This document shows positions 27,618 to 36,262 of a stretch of 64,000 nt of DNA, in pieces (the first letter of the stretch is position 1; each line of letters begins with the position of its first letter). The translations under genes and the position numbers were made by a program. The DNA is from Candidatus Pantoea formicae. GTDB taxonomy: Bacteria > Pseudomonadota > Gammaproteobacteria > Enterobacterales > Enterobacteriaceae. A model generated the notes under the pieces. That model was not told the DNA's origin. It worked only from the letters and a program-made list of their open reading frames with translations, and made no database searches. The stretch lies in NCBI RefSeq assembly GCF_011752625.1, contig NZ_VWXD01000003.1, positions 310,001-374,000 of the forward strand, given 5' to 3'.

Positions 27618-27953
27618 ATGAAAAAACTGTTTTCTGTCTTGCTGGCTGGCGTATTGACCTCCAGCGCGCTGCTGGCTGCACCGCTGGCATCAGCACAAAC
27701 CGATCGGCTGATCATTGAAAACGGCAATAGTGCTTCCAGCAACGAAGCGGCGCGCCAAAGCAAAGAGCAGTGGAATGACACGCGTAACCTGCGCAATAAG
27801 GTCAATACTCGCGTTGAGAAAGAGTTTGATAAGGCCGACCGGGCTTTTGATACCCGTGACTCCTGCGAAAAGAGCTACAACGTCAACGCCTATTGGGAAC
27901 CCAATACCCTGCGTTGCCTCGATCGCCGCACTGGCCGTCCCGTTGCACCTTAA
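27618..27953 (+). CDS. ynfB: Periplasmic protein YnfB (DUF1283/UPF0482)
   Basis: 111 residues with a signal peptide ([20 protein letters not shown], cut near ASA) and a charged mature domain holding two cysteines ([20 protein letters not shown]). It matches the YnfB family, function unknown. The ATG at 27618 is preferred to 27612 because AAGGA lies 7 bases before it and only 1 base before the other. It is followed by ynfD 52 bases downstream and is probably co-transcribed with it. Confidence 0.9.
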   Translation: MKKLFSVLLAGVLTSSALLAAPLASAQTDRLIIENGNSASSNEAARQSKEQWNDTRNLRNKVNTRVEKEFDKADRAFDTRDSCEKSYNVNAYWEPNTLRCLDRRTGRPVAP

Positions 27954-28005
27954 TTCGCTGTTGCTGCTATAGTTTTCTAGGGAATTCAGAACCAAGGAGA
28001 GTGTG

Positions 28006-28302
28006 ATGAAAAAACGTAATGCAGTGATGTTGATGGCGATGCTTGCACTGCCTGTATTGGCGCAGGCCTCCTGTGAGAGTGTTAAAGCGGATATCAGTAA
28101 GAAGATCGTCAGTAACGGCGTAGCCGAATCGGATTTCACGCTGGATATCGTGCCTAATGATCAGGCAGATGGTGCGGGTGGTCAAGTTGTGGGCCACTGC
28201 GAAAATGACACCCAGAAAATCGTTTACAAGAAAAATGGCCGTGACACCGAGAGTAATGTTCCGGCCAGCGCAGGCAGTTCTCAGGATGCACCTGCACAGT
28301 AA
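28006..28302 (+). CDS. ynfD: Periplasmic protein YnfD (DUF1161)
   Basis: 98 residues with a signal peptide (cut near LAQA) and a short mature domain with two cysteines, CESVKADISKKIVSNGV and GQVVGHCENDTQKIVY, the DUF1161 pattern. Function is unknown. The ATG at 28006 follows AAGGAGA by 5 bases; a GTG just before it is too close. The gene ends 57 bases before a strong terminator, directly after which the large repeat begins. Confidence 0.88.
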   Translation: MKKRNAVMLMAMLALPVLAQASCESVKADISKKIVSNGVAESDFTLDIVPNDQADGAGGQVVGHCENDTQKIVYKKNGRDTESNVPASAGSSQDAPAQ

Positions 28303-28359
28303 TGTTTGAACGGGCGGCACTTAGCCCTGATACTTGTCAATTAAGCTTCTGTTCGAGTG

Positions 28360-28397
28360 AGGCTGCCATTTTCAGAAGTGGCAGCCTTTACTTTTTG
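28360..28397 (+). terminator. Rho-independent terminator after ynfD
   Basis: A perfect 9-bp stem AGGCTGCCA with TGGCAGCCT (28360-28368 and 28379-28387) closes a 10-base loop, followed by ttactttttgt. The same stem, with one G-T wobble, stands before the second repeat copy at 53963-53991, while the loop and tail differ. Confidence 0.85.
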
Positions 28398-28628
28398 TAA
28401 GCGTGTTAGTGCGGGCCACAGCACCACTGCCGCTGCCGGGCCGTCCTCGCGCCGCTGCGCGGTGCCTTCGGCTGCAACGTCGTGCCGGCCGGAACGTTCG
28501 GGTACGGCCGTCCTGGCCTACCCGAACTGCCTGTCGCATCCCTGCGCCTGGCTCCTGGCACAACGTCTTCGCCTCAGCGCTGCGAATAGCCCTTGCAGCA
28601 TCAGAGGCGCCGTGGCCTCAAACACTGT

Positions 28629-28710
28629 GCCCTTTGTGGCAGTAAAAGCGCTATCGCCTGAGTCATCTCGCCCTTTGTAGCAGTCAAAACGCTATTGCCT
28701 GAGTCATCGT
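28629..28710 (+). repeat. Internal tandem tract: two 41-bp units
   Basis: GCCCTTT recurs at 28629, 28670 and 28711, giving two 41-bp units with matching GCTATCGCCTGAGTCATC and GCTATTGCCTGAGTCATC cores. Copy B has one unit here. The units are related to the distal 41-bp units (shared GCCC, GGCA, TATC and CCTG blocks). Confidence 0.8.
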
Positions 28711-28943
28711 GCCCTTTCCAGCAGCGTAAACGGAAGTTAGCAAGCAGGCTGGTGCCGCTCTGGGGATGGCATTTCGCAGCGCTGAACGGAATGAGGAAGC
28801 CAGGAGAGCCAGCATGGATGCTGGCGAAAGGTGCAGCCGGGACAGGGAAAGTCCCGTCTGCACCGGTCCGTCAGGCGGACGAGTGAAGTGAAGGTACCGC
28901 GTCAGCGGCGCGAGGACAGCCATCCCCAGAGCGGCACCAGACT

Positions 28944-29197
28944 GCGTTATCACCTGTATCGCCAGCCCCTAAGGGCATCAGACTGCGTTATCACCTGTAC
29001 AGCCAGTCCCTGAGGGCATCAGACTGCGTTATCACCTGTACAGCCAGTCCCTGAGGGCATCAGACCGCGTTATCACCTGTACCGCCAGCCCCTGAGGGCA
29101 TCAGACCGCGTTATCACCTGTACCGCCAGCCCCTGAGGGCATCAGACCGCGTTATCACCTGTACCGCCAGCCCCTGAGCGGCACCAGAGTGCGTTAT
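28944..29197 (+). repeat. Distal tandem tract: six 41-bp units
   Basis: GCGTTATCA begins at 28944, 28985, 29026, 29067, 29108, 29149 and 29191, spacings 41, 41, 41, 41, 41 and 42. Units are almost identical (variants CAGACTGCG and CAGACCGCG). Copy B has only one interval of 42 bases. Units have no unique spacers, so this is a minisatellite and not a CRISPR array. Confidence 0.9.
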
Positions 29198-29227
29198 CAT
29201 CCAATGCAGACAAGCATTTGCCCTTTT

Positions 29228-30688
29228 CTATTCTGCTTCCGGCCGCTGGCGGGGCATTAACCATGCAATCCACAGTGTCAGCATCGCAATCAGCAGCGCG
29301 ACCACAAACACCCAATGTAACGAGGTGGCAATCTGCTCAGTCCAGTTATGCAGAGTGTCTTCTGGCAATGCCTGTCGGCTTTCATGCGACATAATTTTCT
29401 GCATCGGATCGTCCGCCTGAGGCAATCGCAGCGCAAGGTTGAAATTCAGCACCGCCCCCATTAGCGCGGTGCCAATCGCCGACCCCAACATGCGGCTAAA
29501 CATAATCGATGCGGTGCAGATCCCCCGGATTTCATAATGTGCATGATTTTGTACCGAGACCAAAAAGGTGGTGCTGGTCATGCCCATACCGGTACCAATC
29601 ACAAAAGCAGTTAACCCCGCCTGCATAATTGAACTGTCGGTTCGCAACAGCAGCAACAGCGCACTTCCGGCAATCAGCAGAAATGCACCGAGCTGGGCGG
29701 TGAAACGATAAGATGTCACCAACATCAATCTGCCGCTTAACGTACTGGCCAGTGGCCAGCCAATTGACATCATTGCCAGTGCACTGCCCGCCTGTAGGGG
29801 GGTTCCGCCCGTAATACCTTGAATCCACGTTGGCAGAAAGGCGCTGATGCCCATCATGGTGGCGCCAATAATCAGATTGCCGGCGTTACCCGCAACAATT
29901 AACCGACTACGCCAGATGGCCAGAGGAAACAGCGGCGCTGCGGCTCGCTGTTCATGTTGTTTAAGCTGCCATCCCGCCAGCAACGCTAATAACAGGAAAG
30001 CCAGCAGCCAGTAGCCCAGGGCATCGGCCTGTAGTAACGCGACCAGCAACGCCGTGACACAAATCATCAGCCAACAGCTGCCGGTGAGATTAAGCGTGGC
30101 TCCTTTATGGTGTTCGCGGCCCGGTAAAAAACGTGCCAGCAGCAACATGGAAAACAAACCAATGGGCACGTTAACCCAAAAAATAACTGACCAGTTGAAG
30201 TGCTGCACCAACCAAGCGCCACTCAGCGGCCCAATGATCGCCGCAACGCCCCAGACACTGGAGAGCCAGCCCTGAACGCTGGCACGTTCACGTGGTGAAT
30301 AGATATCAGCAACGATAGTGGTGGTGAGAGGCATAATCGCACCTGCGCCCAATCCCTGAAACGCGCGGAACAAAATTAACCACGTCATGGTGTGAGCAAA
30401 ACCGCAGAGGATTGAACCGAGAAGAAACAGAGACACACCAATGAAAAACAACCGTTTGCGTCCCCACATATCTGCCAGACGACCGTAAAGCGGCACGCTC
30501 ACCGCTTGGGTCAGCAAATAGATGGAGAATACCCAGCCGAACTGCGCAAATCCGCCAAGTTCAGCAATGATAGTGGGCATAGCGGTAGCGACGATGGTGA
30601 CTTCAATCGCCGCCATAAACATGGCTAACATGCAGGCGATGAGGATCCAGTGGCGATGTTCCGTGTTCAATTCTGCAGTTTCAGTCAT
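29228..30688 (-). CDS. DHA2-family MFS multidrug exporter
   Basis: 486 residues with about 14 transmembrane helices, the DHA2 (EmrB/QacA) layout. The N-terminal half has motif A (YGRLADMWGRKRLFFIG, about 70-86) and motif C (AAIIGPLSGAWLVQHFNW, about 150-168). Such proteins export drugs or other amphipathic compounds using the proton gradient. No EmrA-type adaptor gene is next to it and no regulator is adjacent. The stop lies 20 bases from repeat copy A. Confidence 0.88.
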   Translation of the reverse strand: MTETAELNTEHRHWILIACMLAMFMAAIEVTIVATAMPTIIAELGGFAQFGWVFSIYLLTQAVSVPLYGRLADMWGRKRLFFIGVSLFLLGSILCGFAHTMTWLILFRAFQGLGAGAIMPLTTTIVADIYSPRERASVQGWLSSVWGVAAIIGPLSGAWLVQHFNWSVIFWVNVPIGLFSMLLLARFLPGREHHKGATLNLTGSCWLMICVTALLVALLQADALGYWLLAFLLLALLAGWQLKQHEQRAAAPLFPLAIWRSRLIVAGNAGNLIIGATMMGISAFLPTWIQGITGGTPLQAGSALAMMSIGWPLASTLSGRLMLVTSYRFTAQLGAFLLIAGSALLLLLRTDSSIMQAGLTAFVIGTGMGMTSTTFLVSVQNHAHYEIRGICTASIMFSRMLGSAIGTALMGAVLNFNLALRLPQADDPMQKIMSHESRQALPEDTLHNWTEQIATSLHWVFVVALLIAMLTLWIAWLMPRQRPEAE

Positions 30689-31071
30689 ACGATTCCCTTT
30701 TTTCCTTCAAGGCTAGCTGATTTTCCATCAGATGAGTTTCCTCTGCGTGCGCCAGCTTGTGACGCCGTCACTTATTTCGATGAAAATTTTTTATTGTTGG
30801 GTAATGCCTTATTTCATGCGGGCTAAGCCGGAATTCTGCCCATTTCTATCTGTCTGATTTTGCCGTAAAAACTGGCGCTTCACGCTGAGGATTGCTATAG
30901 CTTTTAGAACCACTTTCCAGTTATTCGCTGAGAAAGTCGTCGCAAATAGTCATTTTATCTGCAATTTGTCAGGGTGAAGGATTTTCGTATGCGTGTTTAC
31001 CAAGCTTACGCCGCCACCCTAAGAATGACACCACGATACCAAACGAATTTTCGAATCAGGGAGACACTCGC
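30689..31071. other. 383-bp divergent upstream region (exporter / osm operon)
   Basis: AT-rich in the middle (aaaattttttattg near 30784). It must hold the exporter promoter and the promoter of the osmoprotectant importer. A GGGAGA ribosome site ends about 10 bases before the first osm gene. I could not assign promoter boxes with confidence. Confidence 0.5.
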
Positions 31072-31788
31072 ATGCAACATGCATCGCCCGTCCGTCGAGT
31101 CGGGTTCGCACTGCTCGCTATTGTAGTGGTGATTGCCCTGCTGGTGTGGGGAATCGGGCTCAATACGCTACGTGATCGTAAAGAAGACCTGATTTACCTC
31201 GGTCAGCAGCATATGTTTTTAGTTTTCTGGTCGATGTTCTTCGCGCTGCTAATGGGGATTCCCAGCGGTATTTTACTCAGCCGTCCTTTCGCCCGTCGTT
31301 GGGCTGAATATGTGATGCAGATCTTCAATGTCGGCAACACGCTGCCCCCGCTGGCAGTCTTGGCGCTGGCGATGGTGATCGTCGGCATTGGCGACCGTCC
31401 CGCGTTGATCGCGTTGTTTCTCGCCTCGTTGCTTCCTATTGTGCGTAATACCTTTGCCGGTTTGAGTGCGGTTCCGCCGTCGCTGATTGAAGCCGCCAAT
31501 GGTATCGGCATGACCAAGTTTCAACGCTTAGTACAGGTGGAAATCCCTAACGCGTTGCCGGTGATTCTGGCTGGCGTACGCATTGCGACCGCCATCAATG
31601 TGGGGACCGCACCACTGGCGTTCTTGATTGGTGCCAGCAGCTTCGGCGAACTTATCTTCCCCGGTATTTACCTCAATGACTTCCCGACACTGATCCTCGG
31701 CGCGGTAGCAACGGCCTTATTTGCGCTAATTCTCGATATGCTGTTAGCAGCATTGGGACGTTTCCTCAGCCCGCACTCTGCGGCTTAA
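31072..31788 (+). CDS. Osmoprotectant ABC importer permease (OsmY of OsmU type)
   Basis: 238 residues with five to six helices and the permease EAA-like loop [25 protein letters not shown] (about 141-165). It belongs to the OpuCB/OpuCD group that imports betaine-like solutes. Gene order (permease, binding protein, permease, ATPase) and similarity fit the Salmonella OsmU system, where this permease is called OsmY; that name also belongs to an unrelated E. coli periplasmic protein, so the symbol is left empty. It is the first gene of a tight four-gene operon. Confidence 0.85.
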   Translation: MQHASPVRRVGFALLAIVVVIALLVWGIGLNTLRDRKEDLIYLGQQHMFLVFWSMFFALLMGIPSGILLSRPFARRWAEYVMQIFNVGNTLPPLAVLALAMVIVGIGDRPALIALFLASLLPIVRNTFAGLSAVPPSLIEAANGIGMTKFQRLVQVEIPNALPVILAGVRIATAINVGTAPLAFLIGASSFGELIFPGIYLNDFPTLILGAVATALFALILDMLLAALGRFLSPHSAA

Positions 31789-31801
31789 TACAAGGAACTC
31801 A

Positions 31802-32725
31802 GTGATGGGCAAGATACATACTTTAACGCGTTGGGCTAAACACGCTGCCTTAGCCGCGACCCTGGCGATAAGCCAATCTGCGGCCGCCGCCACACCGATT
31901 GTGATGGCCACCAAGAGCTTTACCGAGCAACACATCCTGTCCGCGATGACCGTCATGTGGTTGCAGAAAAAAGGGTTTCAGGTGGTGCCTAAAACCAATA
32001 TCGCCACCACTATTGGTCGTAACGCAATGATCAATAAACAAATTGATATGACGTGGGAATACACCGGGACTTCACTGATTATCTTCAATCACATCAATAA
32101 GCCGATGTCGTCGGAGGATGCGTATAAAACGGTTAAACAGCTGGACGCGAAACTGGGCCTGATTTGGCTTGACCCTGCGCCAATGAACAACACCTACGCC
32201 TTTGCCATGCAGCGTTCTCGTGCGGAAAAAGAGGGCATCAGCACCATGTCACAATTGGTCGCCAAACTCGAAGAAGTCCGCAAAAACGACCCGGACCATA
32301 ACTGGAAGTTGGGTCTCGATCTGGAGTTTTCTGGTCGCTCTGATGGATTGAAGCCTCTGCAAAAAGCTTACAACATGCCGCTGGACCGCCCACAGATTCG
32401 TCAGATGGATCCTGGCTTGGTGTATAACGCAGTGCGGGATGGATTTGTCGATGCGGGCTTGATTTATACCACTGACGGTCGCGTCAAAGGCTTTGAACTC
32501 AAAGTGTTAGACGATGATAAACACTTCTTCCCAAGTTACAACGTCACACCTGTGGTACGCCAAGATGTGCTGGAGAGTCATCCAGGACTGGATACGGCAC
32601 TTAATCAGCTCTCGCCGTTAATCACTAACGAGGCGATTACCGAGATGAATAAGCGCGTTGATATCGATCACCAGTCGCCTGAGCAAGTAGCACGTGATTT
32701 CCTTAAATCCAAAAATATGCTGTAA
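31802..32725 (+). CDS. osmX: Osmoprotectant-binding protein (OsmX/OsmF type)
   Basis: 307 residues with a signal peptide ([19 protein letters not shown], cut near 28) and an OpuAC-type binding domain: [17 protein letters not shown] at the start of the mature chain and [15 protein letters not shown] in the ligand cleft, where aromatic residues normally cage quaternary amines. It captures betaine-like osmoprotectants in the periplasm. It begins 13 bases after the first permease gene. Exact ligand specificity is unproved. Confidence 0.88.
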   Translation: MMGKIHTLTRWAKHAALAATLAISQSAAAATPIVMATKSFTEQHILSAMTVMWLQKKGFQVVPKTNIATTIGRNAMINKQIDMTWEYTGTSLIIFNHINKPMSSEDAYKTVKQLDAKLGLIWLDPAPMNNTYAFAMQRSRAEKEGISTMSQLVAKLEEVRKNDPDHNWKLGLDLEFSGRSDGLKPLQKAYNMPLDRPQIRQMDPGLVYNAVRDGFVDAGLIYTTDGRVKGFELKVLDDDKHFFPSYNVTPVVRQDVLESHPGLDTALNQLSPLITNEAITEMNKRVDIDHQSPEQVARDFLKSKNML

Positions 32726-32734
32726 GGAGGCGTC

Positions 32735-33382
32735 ATGGACACTTTGCATTACATTATGAGCAACTGGCACACCTTGATGGCGTTGACCTGGCAGCATACC
32801 TGGCTGGTATTAGTGGCTGTAGGATTCGCGATAATCGTTGGCGTGCCGTTGGGAATTTTAATTGTGCGCTTTAAATGGCTGGCAACACCGGTGCTTGGCA
32901 TCGCGACCATCGTGCTGACCATTCCCACCATCGCGCTGTTTGGCCTGATGATTCCGCTATTCTCGATGATCGGTCAGGGTATTGGCGCCCTGCCCGCCAT
33001 TTGTGCCGTCTTTCTCTATTCATTACTGCCGATTGTGCGCAATACCCATACGGCGTTGGAAAACCTGTCGCCCGGATTGCGTGAAGCCGGGCGCGGTATC
33101 GGCATGACCTTCTGGCAGCGTCTGCGCTGGGTTGAAATTCCAATGGCTTTGCCGGTGATTTTTGGCGGGATTCGGACTGCAGTGGTGATGAACGTTGGCG
33201 TGATGGCGATTGCCGCAGTGATTGGTGCCGGCGGTTTGGGTCTGCAACTGCTGGACGGTATTAGCGGCAGTGATGTGCGTATGTTGATTGCCGGCGCACT
33301 GATGATTTGTTTATTAGCGATTGTGCTTGATTGGCTACTGCACCGTTTGCAGTCAGCGCTGACTCCTAAGGGGATTCGATAA
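32735..33382 (+). CDS. osmW: Osmoprotectant ABC importer permease (OsmW type)
   Basis: 215 residues, five to six helices, with the coupling loop LREAGRGIGMTFWQRLRWVEIPMALP (about 112-137). It should form a heterodimer with the permease encoded at 31072. The gene starts 9 bases after osmX and its last base is the first base of the ATPase gene (TAATG junction), a strong sign of translational coupling. Confidence 0.87.
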   Translation: MDTLHYIMSNWHTLMALTWQHTWLVLVAVGFAIIVGVPLGILIVRFKWLATPVLGIATIVLTIPTIALFGLMIPLFSMIGQGIGALPAICAVFLYSLLPIVRNTHTALENLSPGLREAGRGIGMTFWQRLRWVEIPMALPVIFGGIRTAVVMNVGVMAIAAVIGAGGLGLQLLDGISGSDVRMLIAGALMICLLAIVLDWLLHRLQSALTPKGIR

Positions 33383-34518
33383 TGATAAAGCTAGAAAACC
33401 TGACGAAAACCTTTACGCAAAAGAACGGTACCACTTTTAACGCTGTCGACAATGTTAGCCTTGAAGTGCCTGCTGGCGAGATGTGTGTGCTGCTCGGCCC
33501 TTCTGGTTGTGGCAAAACCACCACCTTGAAGATGATTAACCGCCTAATCCCCGCCAGCAGCGGCAAGATTTTAATTAACGGCGAAGATACCAGTGGGCAA
33601 GATACCGTTACGCTGCGACGCAATATTGGCTACGTGATCCAGCAGATTGGTCTGTTCCCCAACATGACCATCGAAGAGAACATTACCGTGGTGCCGCGCA
33701 TGTTAGGTTGGGATAAAAAGCGTTGTCGCGATCGCGCCACCGAACTGATGAGCATGGTGGCGCTGGATCCGACTAAATTTCTCCATCGCTATCCGCGTGA
33801 GATGTCAGGTGGACAACAGCAGCGTATCGGCGTGATTCGCGCCTTGGCGGCGGATCCCCCGGTGTTGCTGATGGATGAGCCTTTCGGTGCCGTCGACCCA
33901 ATCAACCGCGAAGTGATCCAGAACGAGTTTCTGGAAATGCAGCGACAGCTAAAGAAGACGGTCATGCTGGTGAGCCATGATATTGATGAAGCGCTTAAGT
34001 TAGGTGACCGTATTGCCGTGTTTGGTCAGGGCAAGATTGTGCAGTGCGCCAGCCCGGATGAGTTGCTGGCGAAACCCGCCAACGACTTTGTCGGTTCGTT
34101 TGTCGGCCAGGACCGCACCTTGAAACGCCTGTTGTTGGTACAAGCGGGCGACGTGACCGATCAGCAACCGACCATTACCGTGCAACGCAGCACACCGCTG
34201 CTCGATGCTTTCGCGACCATGGATGACAACGATATGCGCTCAGTGACCGTGGTCGATGAAGATGGGAAGCCTTTGGGCTTTGTCAAACGTCGCGAAGCGC
34301 GTGGTGCCACAGGCCGCTGCGAGGAGATGCTGCACACCTTTAAGGTCACGGGCAAGGCAGAAGAGAATCTGCGTGTAGTGCTATCCAAGCTATATGAGCA
34401 CAACACCGTCTGGATGCCTATCGTGGATGAGGAAGGACGTTACAGCGGTGAGATTTCGCAGGACTACATTGCGGACTATCTCAGTTCAGGACGCACGCGT
34501 CGTCGCTTGAATCCATAA
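33382..34518 (+). CDS. osmV: Osmoprotectant ABC importer ATPase (OsmV type)
   Basis: 378 residues. The ABC domain has Walker A GPSGCGKTTT (about 38-47), Q-loop VIQQIGLFPNMT, signature MSGGQQQRIGVIRAL and Walker B VLLMDEPFGAVDP. Two CBS-like repeats follow, from about 255 (PTITVQRSTPLLDAFATMDD and TVWMPIVDEEGRYSGEISQD). In OpuA-type importers CBS domains read ionic strength or cyclic-di-AMP and gate activity. It ends the operon, and a large palindromic structure follows 22 bases after the stop. Confidence 0.9.
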   Translation: MIKLENLTKTFTQKNGTTFNAVDNVSLEVPAGEMCVLLGPSGCGKTTTLKMINRLIPASSGKILINGEDTSGQDTVTLRRNIGYVIQQIGLFPNMTIEENITVVPRMLGWDKKRCRDRATELMSMVALDPTKFLHRYPREMSGGQQQRIGVIRALAADPPVLLMDEPFGAVDPINREVIQNEFLEMQRQLKKTVMLVSHDIDEALKLGDRIAVFGQGKIVQCASPDELLAKPANDFVGSFVGQDRTLKRLLLVQAGDVTDQQPTITVQRSTPLLDAFATMDDNDMRSVTVVDEDGKPLGFVKRREARGATGRCEEMLHTFKVTGKAEENLRVVLSKLYEHNTVWMPIVDEEGRYSGEISQDYIADYLSSGRTRRRLNP

Positions 34519-34539
34519 CCAACCGCACGATGGCTGAAA

Positions 34540-34695
34540 CGTTGGAAGAGGCGGCAGAGGAGTAAAGCGTCCTGCGCCAGGGATGGCGCGGGCCGAGCCC
34601 CAGGGAGGGTTTACGGCGTCTTTACGATCTGCCGCCTCTTCCGAGGTACGGGCCGACTCACAGCCAGCGGTTTTTATTCTCCATCTCTTCCAACG
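34540..34695. repeat. Long palindromic intergenic element
   Basis: A perfect 15-bp inverted repeat (34544-34558 with 34628-34642, GGAAGAGGCGGCAGA) is extended inward by GTAAAG with CTTTAC (34562-34567, 34620-34625), and encloses a GCGCC with GGCGC hairpin. A second outer partner, CGTTGGAAGAG (34540-34550) with CTCTTCCAACG (34685-34695), competes with it. It lies between the convergent osmV and permease genes and may serve as a two-way terminator or be a dispersed palindromic repeat. Confidence 0.75.
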
Positions 34696-34712
34696 CTCGC
34701 ACCGCCCCACCA

Positions 34713-36083
34713 TCAGGGGTTTTCATTCACCGCATTGATCACCCGCTCATCACCCCGTTCCGATGGCAGCACAATATTCAATATCATAGCCAGAATGCCG
34801 CCTGTGGTGACAGCATGACCAAACAGGTTACTAACCAGCAGTGGGAACTGCTTCAGCACGTCAGGGACCGCCTCCACGCCCAAACCAATGCCAAAAGCGA
34901 CTGCGACGATCAACATCTCACGGCGTCCCAGTGGCGATTGCGTCATCACGCGGATACCCGCCGCCACTACACTGCCAAACATCACCAACGTTGCTCCCCC
35001 TAACACGGGTGACGGAATCTGCTGTAACAGATTACCCACCACGGGGAACACCCCGAGCAGGACCAGAATCACACCAATCACCATGCCAACGTAACGACTG
35101 GCGACGCCGGTCATCTGAATGACGCCATTGTTTTGTGCAAAAGTCGTGTTGGGGAATGCAGAGAACATAGAGGCCAGTAGACAACTCACACCATCGGCAA
35201 GGATGCCGCCTTGTAACCGTCGCTGGAAATTCTCCCCGTTGATGGGTTGTTGTGAGATCAGACAGTTAGCCGTCAAATCGCCGACGGCTTCAATCACACA
35301 AATCACCGATACCAGCGCAATCGGCACGAAGATGCTCCAGTCAAAATCAAAACCGAAACGGAAAAATGAGGGCAGAACTAACCAACTGCTATGGGCGACG
35401 GATTTAATCGGCATATGGCCGGTCAGCGCTGCCGCCATGCAACCCACGGCGATACCGGCCACCACCGCCACCAGCCGCGTCCAGCGATTGTGTGAACGGT
35501 TAAGCACAATAATCACCAACAGTGTCAGCGCGCCCAGCGCCAAGTTGCCAGGTGCGCCAAAGTCCGTCGCATTATGGCCACCTGCCCAATCGGTGATACT
35601 GACTTTAATTAAGCTGATACCGATCAGTGAAATGACGGTACCGGTCACCACGGGTGTCAGCACTTTTCGCAATGATGCGACGCAGCGGCTTATCAGCATC
35701 GGAATAAATGCAGCGACCATATTACAACCCATGATCATCGCCATAATCTCTTCCGGTGAACCACCACGGGCTTTCACCATCAATCCGCCAGACAAAATGA
35801 CGCCAAGGAACGCAAAACTGGTGCCTTGCAGACAAATCATGCCTGCACCTATGCCCATAAAACGGCGAGCCTGTAAGAACGTACCCAAGCCGGAAACCAG
35901 CAACGACATGCTAATAAGATAAGGAATGTAGGTCTGCAATCCCAACACTGAACCAATGATTAATGGCGGCGTGATAATACCCACCACGCTCGCCAGTACA
36001 TGCTGGAGAGCAGCGAAAAATGCAGGCACTGGACCAATGCGGGCTTCTAGCCCATATAACAAACCTTTTTGAGATGGCGACAT
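34713..36083 (-). CDS. NCS2/NAT purine permease (xanthine/urate type)
   Basis: 456 residues, about 12-14 helices. The family signature FAQNNGVIQMTGVASRYVG (about 330) and the upstream EAVGDLTANCLIS segment, with the functionally important Glu, are present. This group (XanP, UacT, PucJ) brings xanthine or urate in with protons. With guaD and hpxO in the same window, urate or xanthine is a plausible substrate, but specificity cannot be read directly. It is a single gene with its own upstream region of about 180 bp. Confidence 0.87.
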   Translation of the reverse strand: MSPSQKGLLYGLEARIGPVPAFFAALQHVLASVVGIITPPLIIGSVLGLQTYIPYLISMSLLVSGLGTFLQARRFMGIGAGMICLQGTSFAFLGVILSGGLMVKARGGSPEEIMAMIMGCNMVAAFIPMLISRCVASLRKVLTPVVTGTVISLIGISLIKVSITDWAGGHNATDFGAPGNLALGALTLLVIIVLNRSHNRWTRLVAVVAGIAVGCMAAALTGHMPIKSVAHSSWLVLPSFFRFGFDFDWSIFVPIALVSVICVIEAVGDLTANCLISQQPINGENFQRRLQGGILADGVSCLLASMFSAFPNTTFAQNNGVIQMTGVASRYVGMVIGVILVLLGVFPVVGNLLQQIPSPVLGGATLVMFGSVVAAGIRVMTQSPLGRREMLIVAVAFGIGLGVEAVPDVLKQFPLLVSNLFGHAVTTGGILAMILNIVLPSERGDERVINAVNENP

Positions 36084-36208
36084 ACAGATGCTCCGACAGA
36101 TTATTCATCAGTGATGCTGATGCATGAATCACGCCATTGCGTCGTTGATATCAAAAATTGGTATGTAAAACTATGATTAGTAGATGATTTATTAGTAATG
36201 CCGGCGCA

Positions 36209-36234
36209 GCTGAATCCGAAACCTTAGATTCAGC
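36209..36234 (-). terminator. Hairpin after bioD2
   Basis: GCTGAATC with GATTCAGC (8-bp stem, 10-base loop) lies 29 bases past the bioD2 stop on the minus strand. There is no clear T-run, so termination is tentative. Confidence 0.4.
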
Positions 36235-36262
36235 CTTGCACCATTTGCATCACTTTGTTTCA

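Larger units (their letters stand above)
28411..29207 (+). repeat. Large structured dispersed repeat, copy A
   Basis: 797 bp, GC-rich and non-coding. Apart from tandem units it is nearly identical (about ten single-base differences by eye) to the inverse of 53392-53942. It contains strong hairpins: 28496-28504 with 28519-28527 (9 bp plus an inner GGCC pair), 28808-28815 with 28818-28825 (8 bp), 28831-28843 with 28851-28863 (12 of 13 bp), and 28866-28870 with 28876-28880. It starts directly after the ynfD terminator and ends 20 bases before the convergent exporter gene stop. No transposase or recognised RNA family was seen. Confidence 0.85.

Noticed and set aside
28357..28886. Open frames inside repeat copies (for example 28357-28680, 28695-28886 and 53508-54011) with near-identical translations
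   Set aside because: Identity follows from the repeat itself. The frames are GC-driven, lack ribosome sites, differ in start and end between copies and run through the terminator hairpin and strong stems. Not counted as genes.
28944..29197. CRISPR array
   Set aside because: The 41-bp units follow one another with no unique spacers and no cas gene is present.
28400..29207. ORF-less group IIC intron behind a terminator
   Set aside because: Copy A has GTGCG near its start, but copy B does not, and no domain V-like hairpin or reverse transcriptase was found.
35119..35922. Long plus-strand open frame opposite the purine permease gene
   Set aside because: It is a shadow of the permease coding strand with no ribosome site and no protein-like family features.
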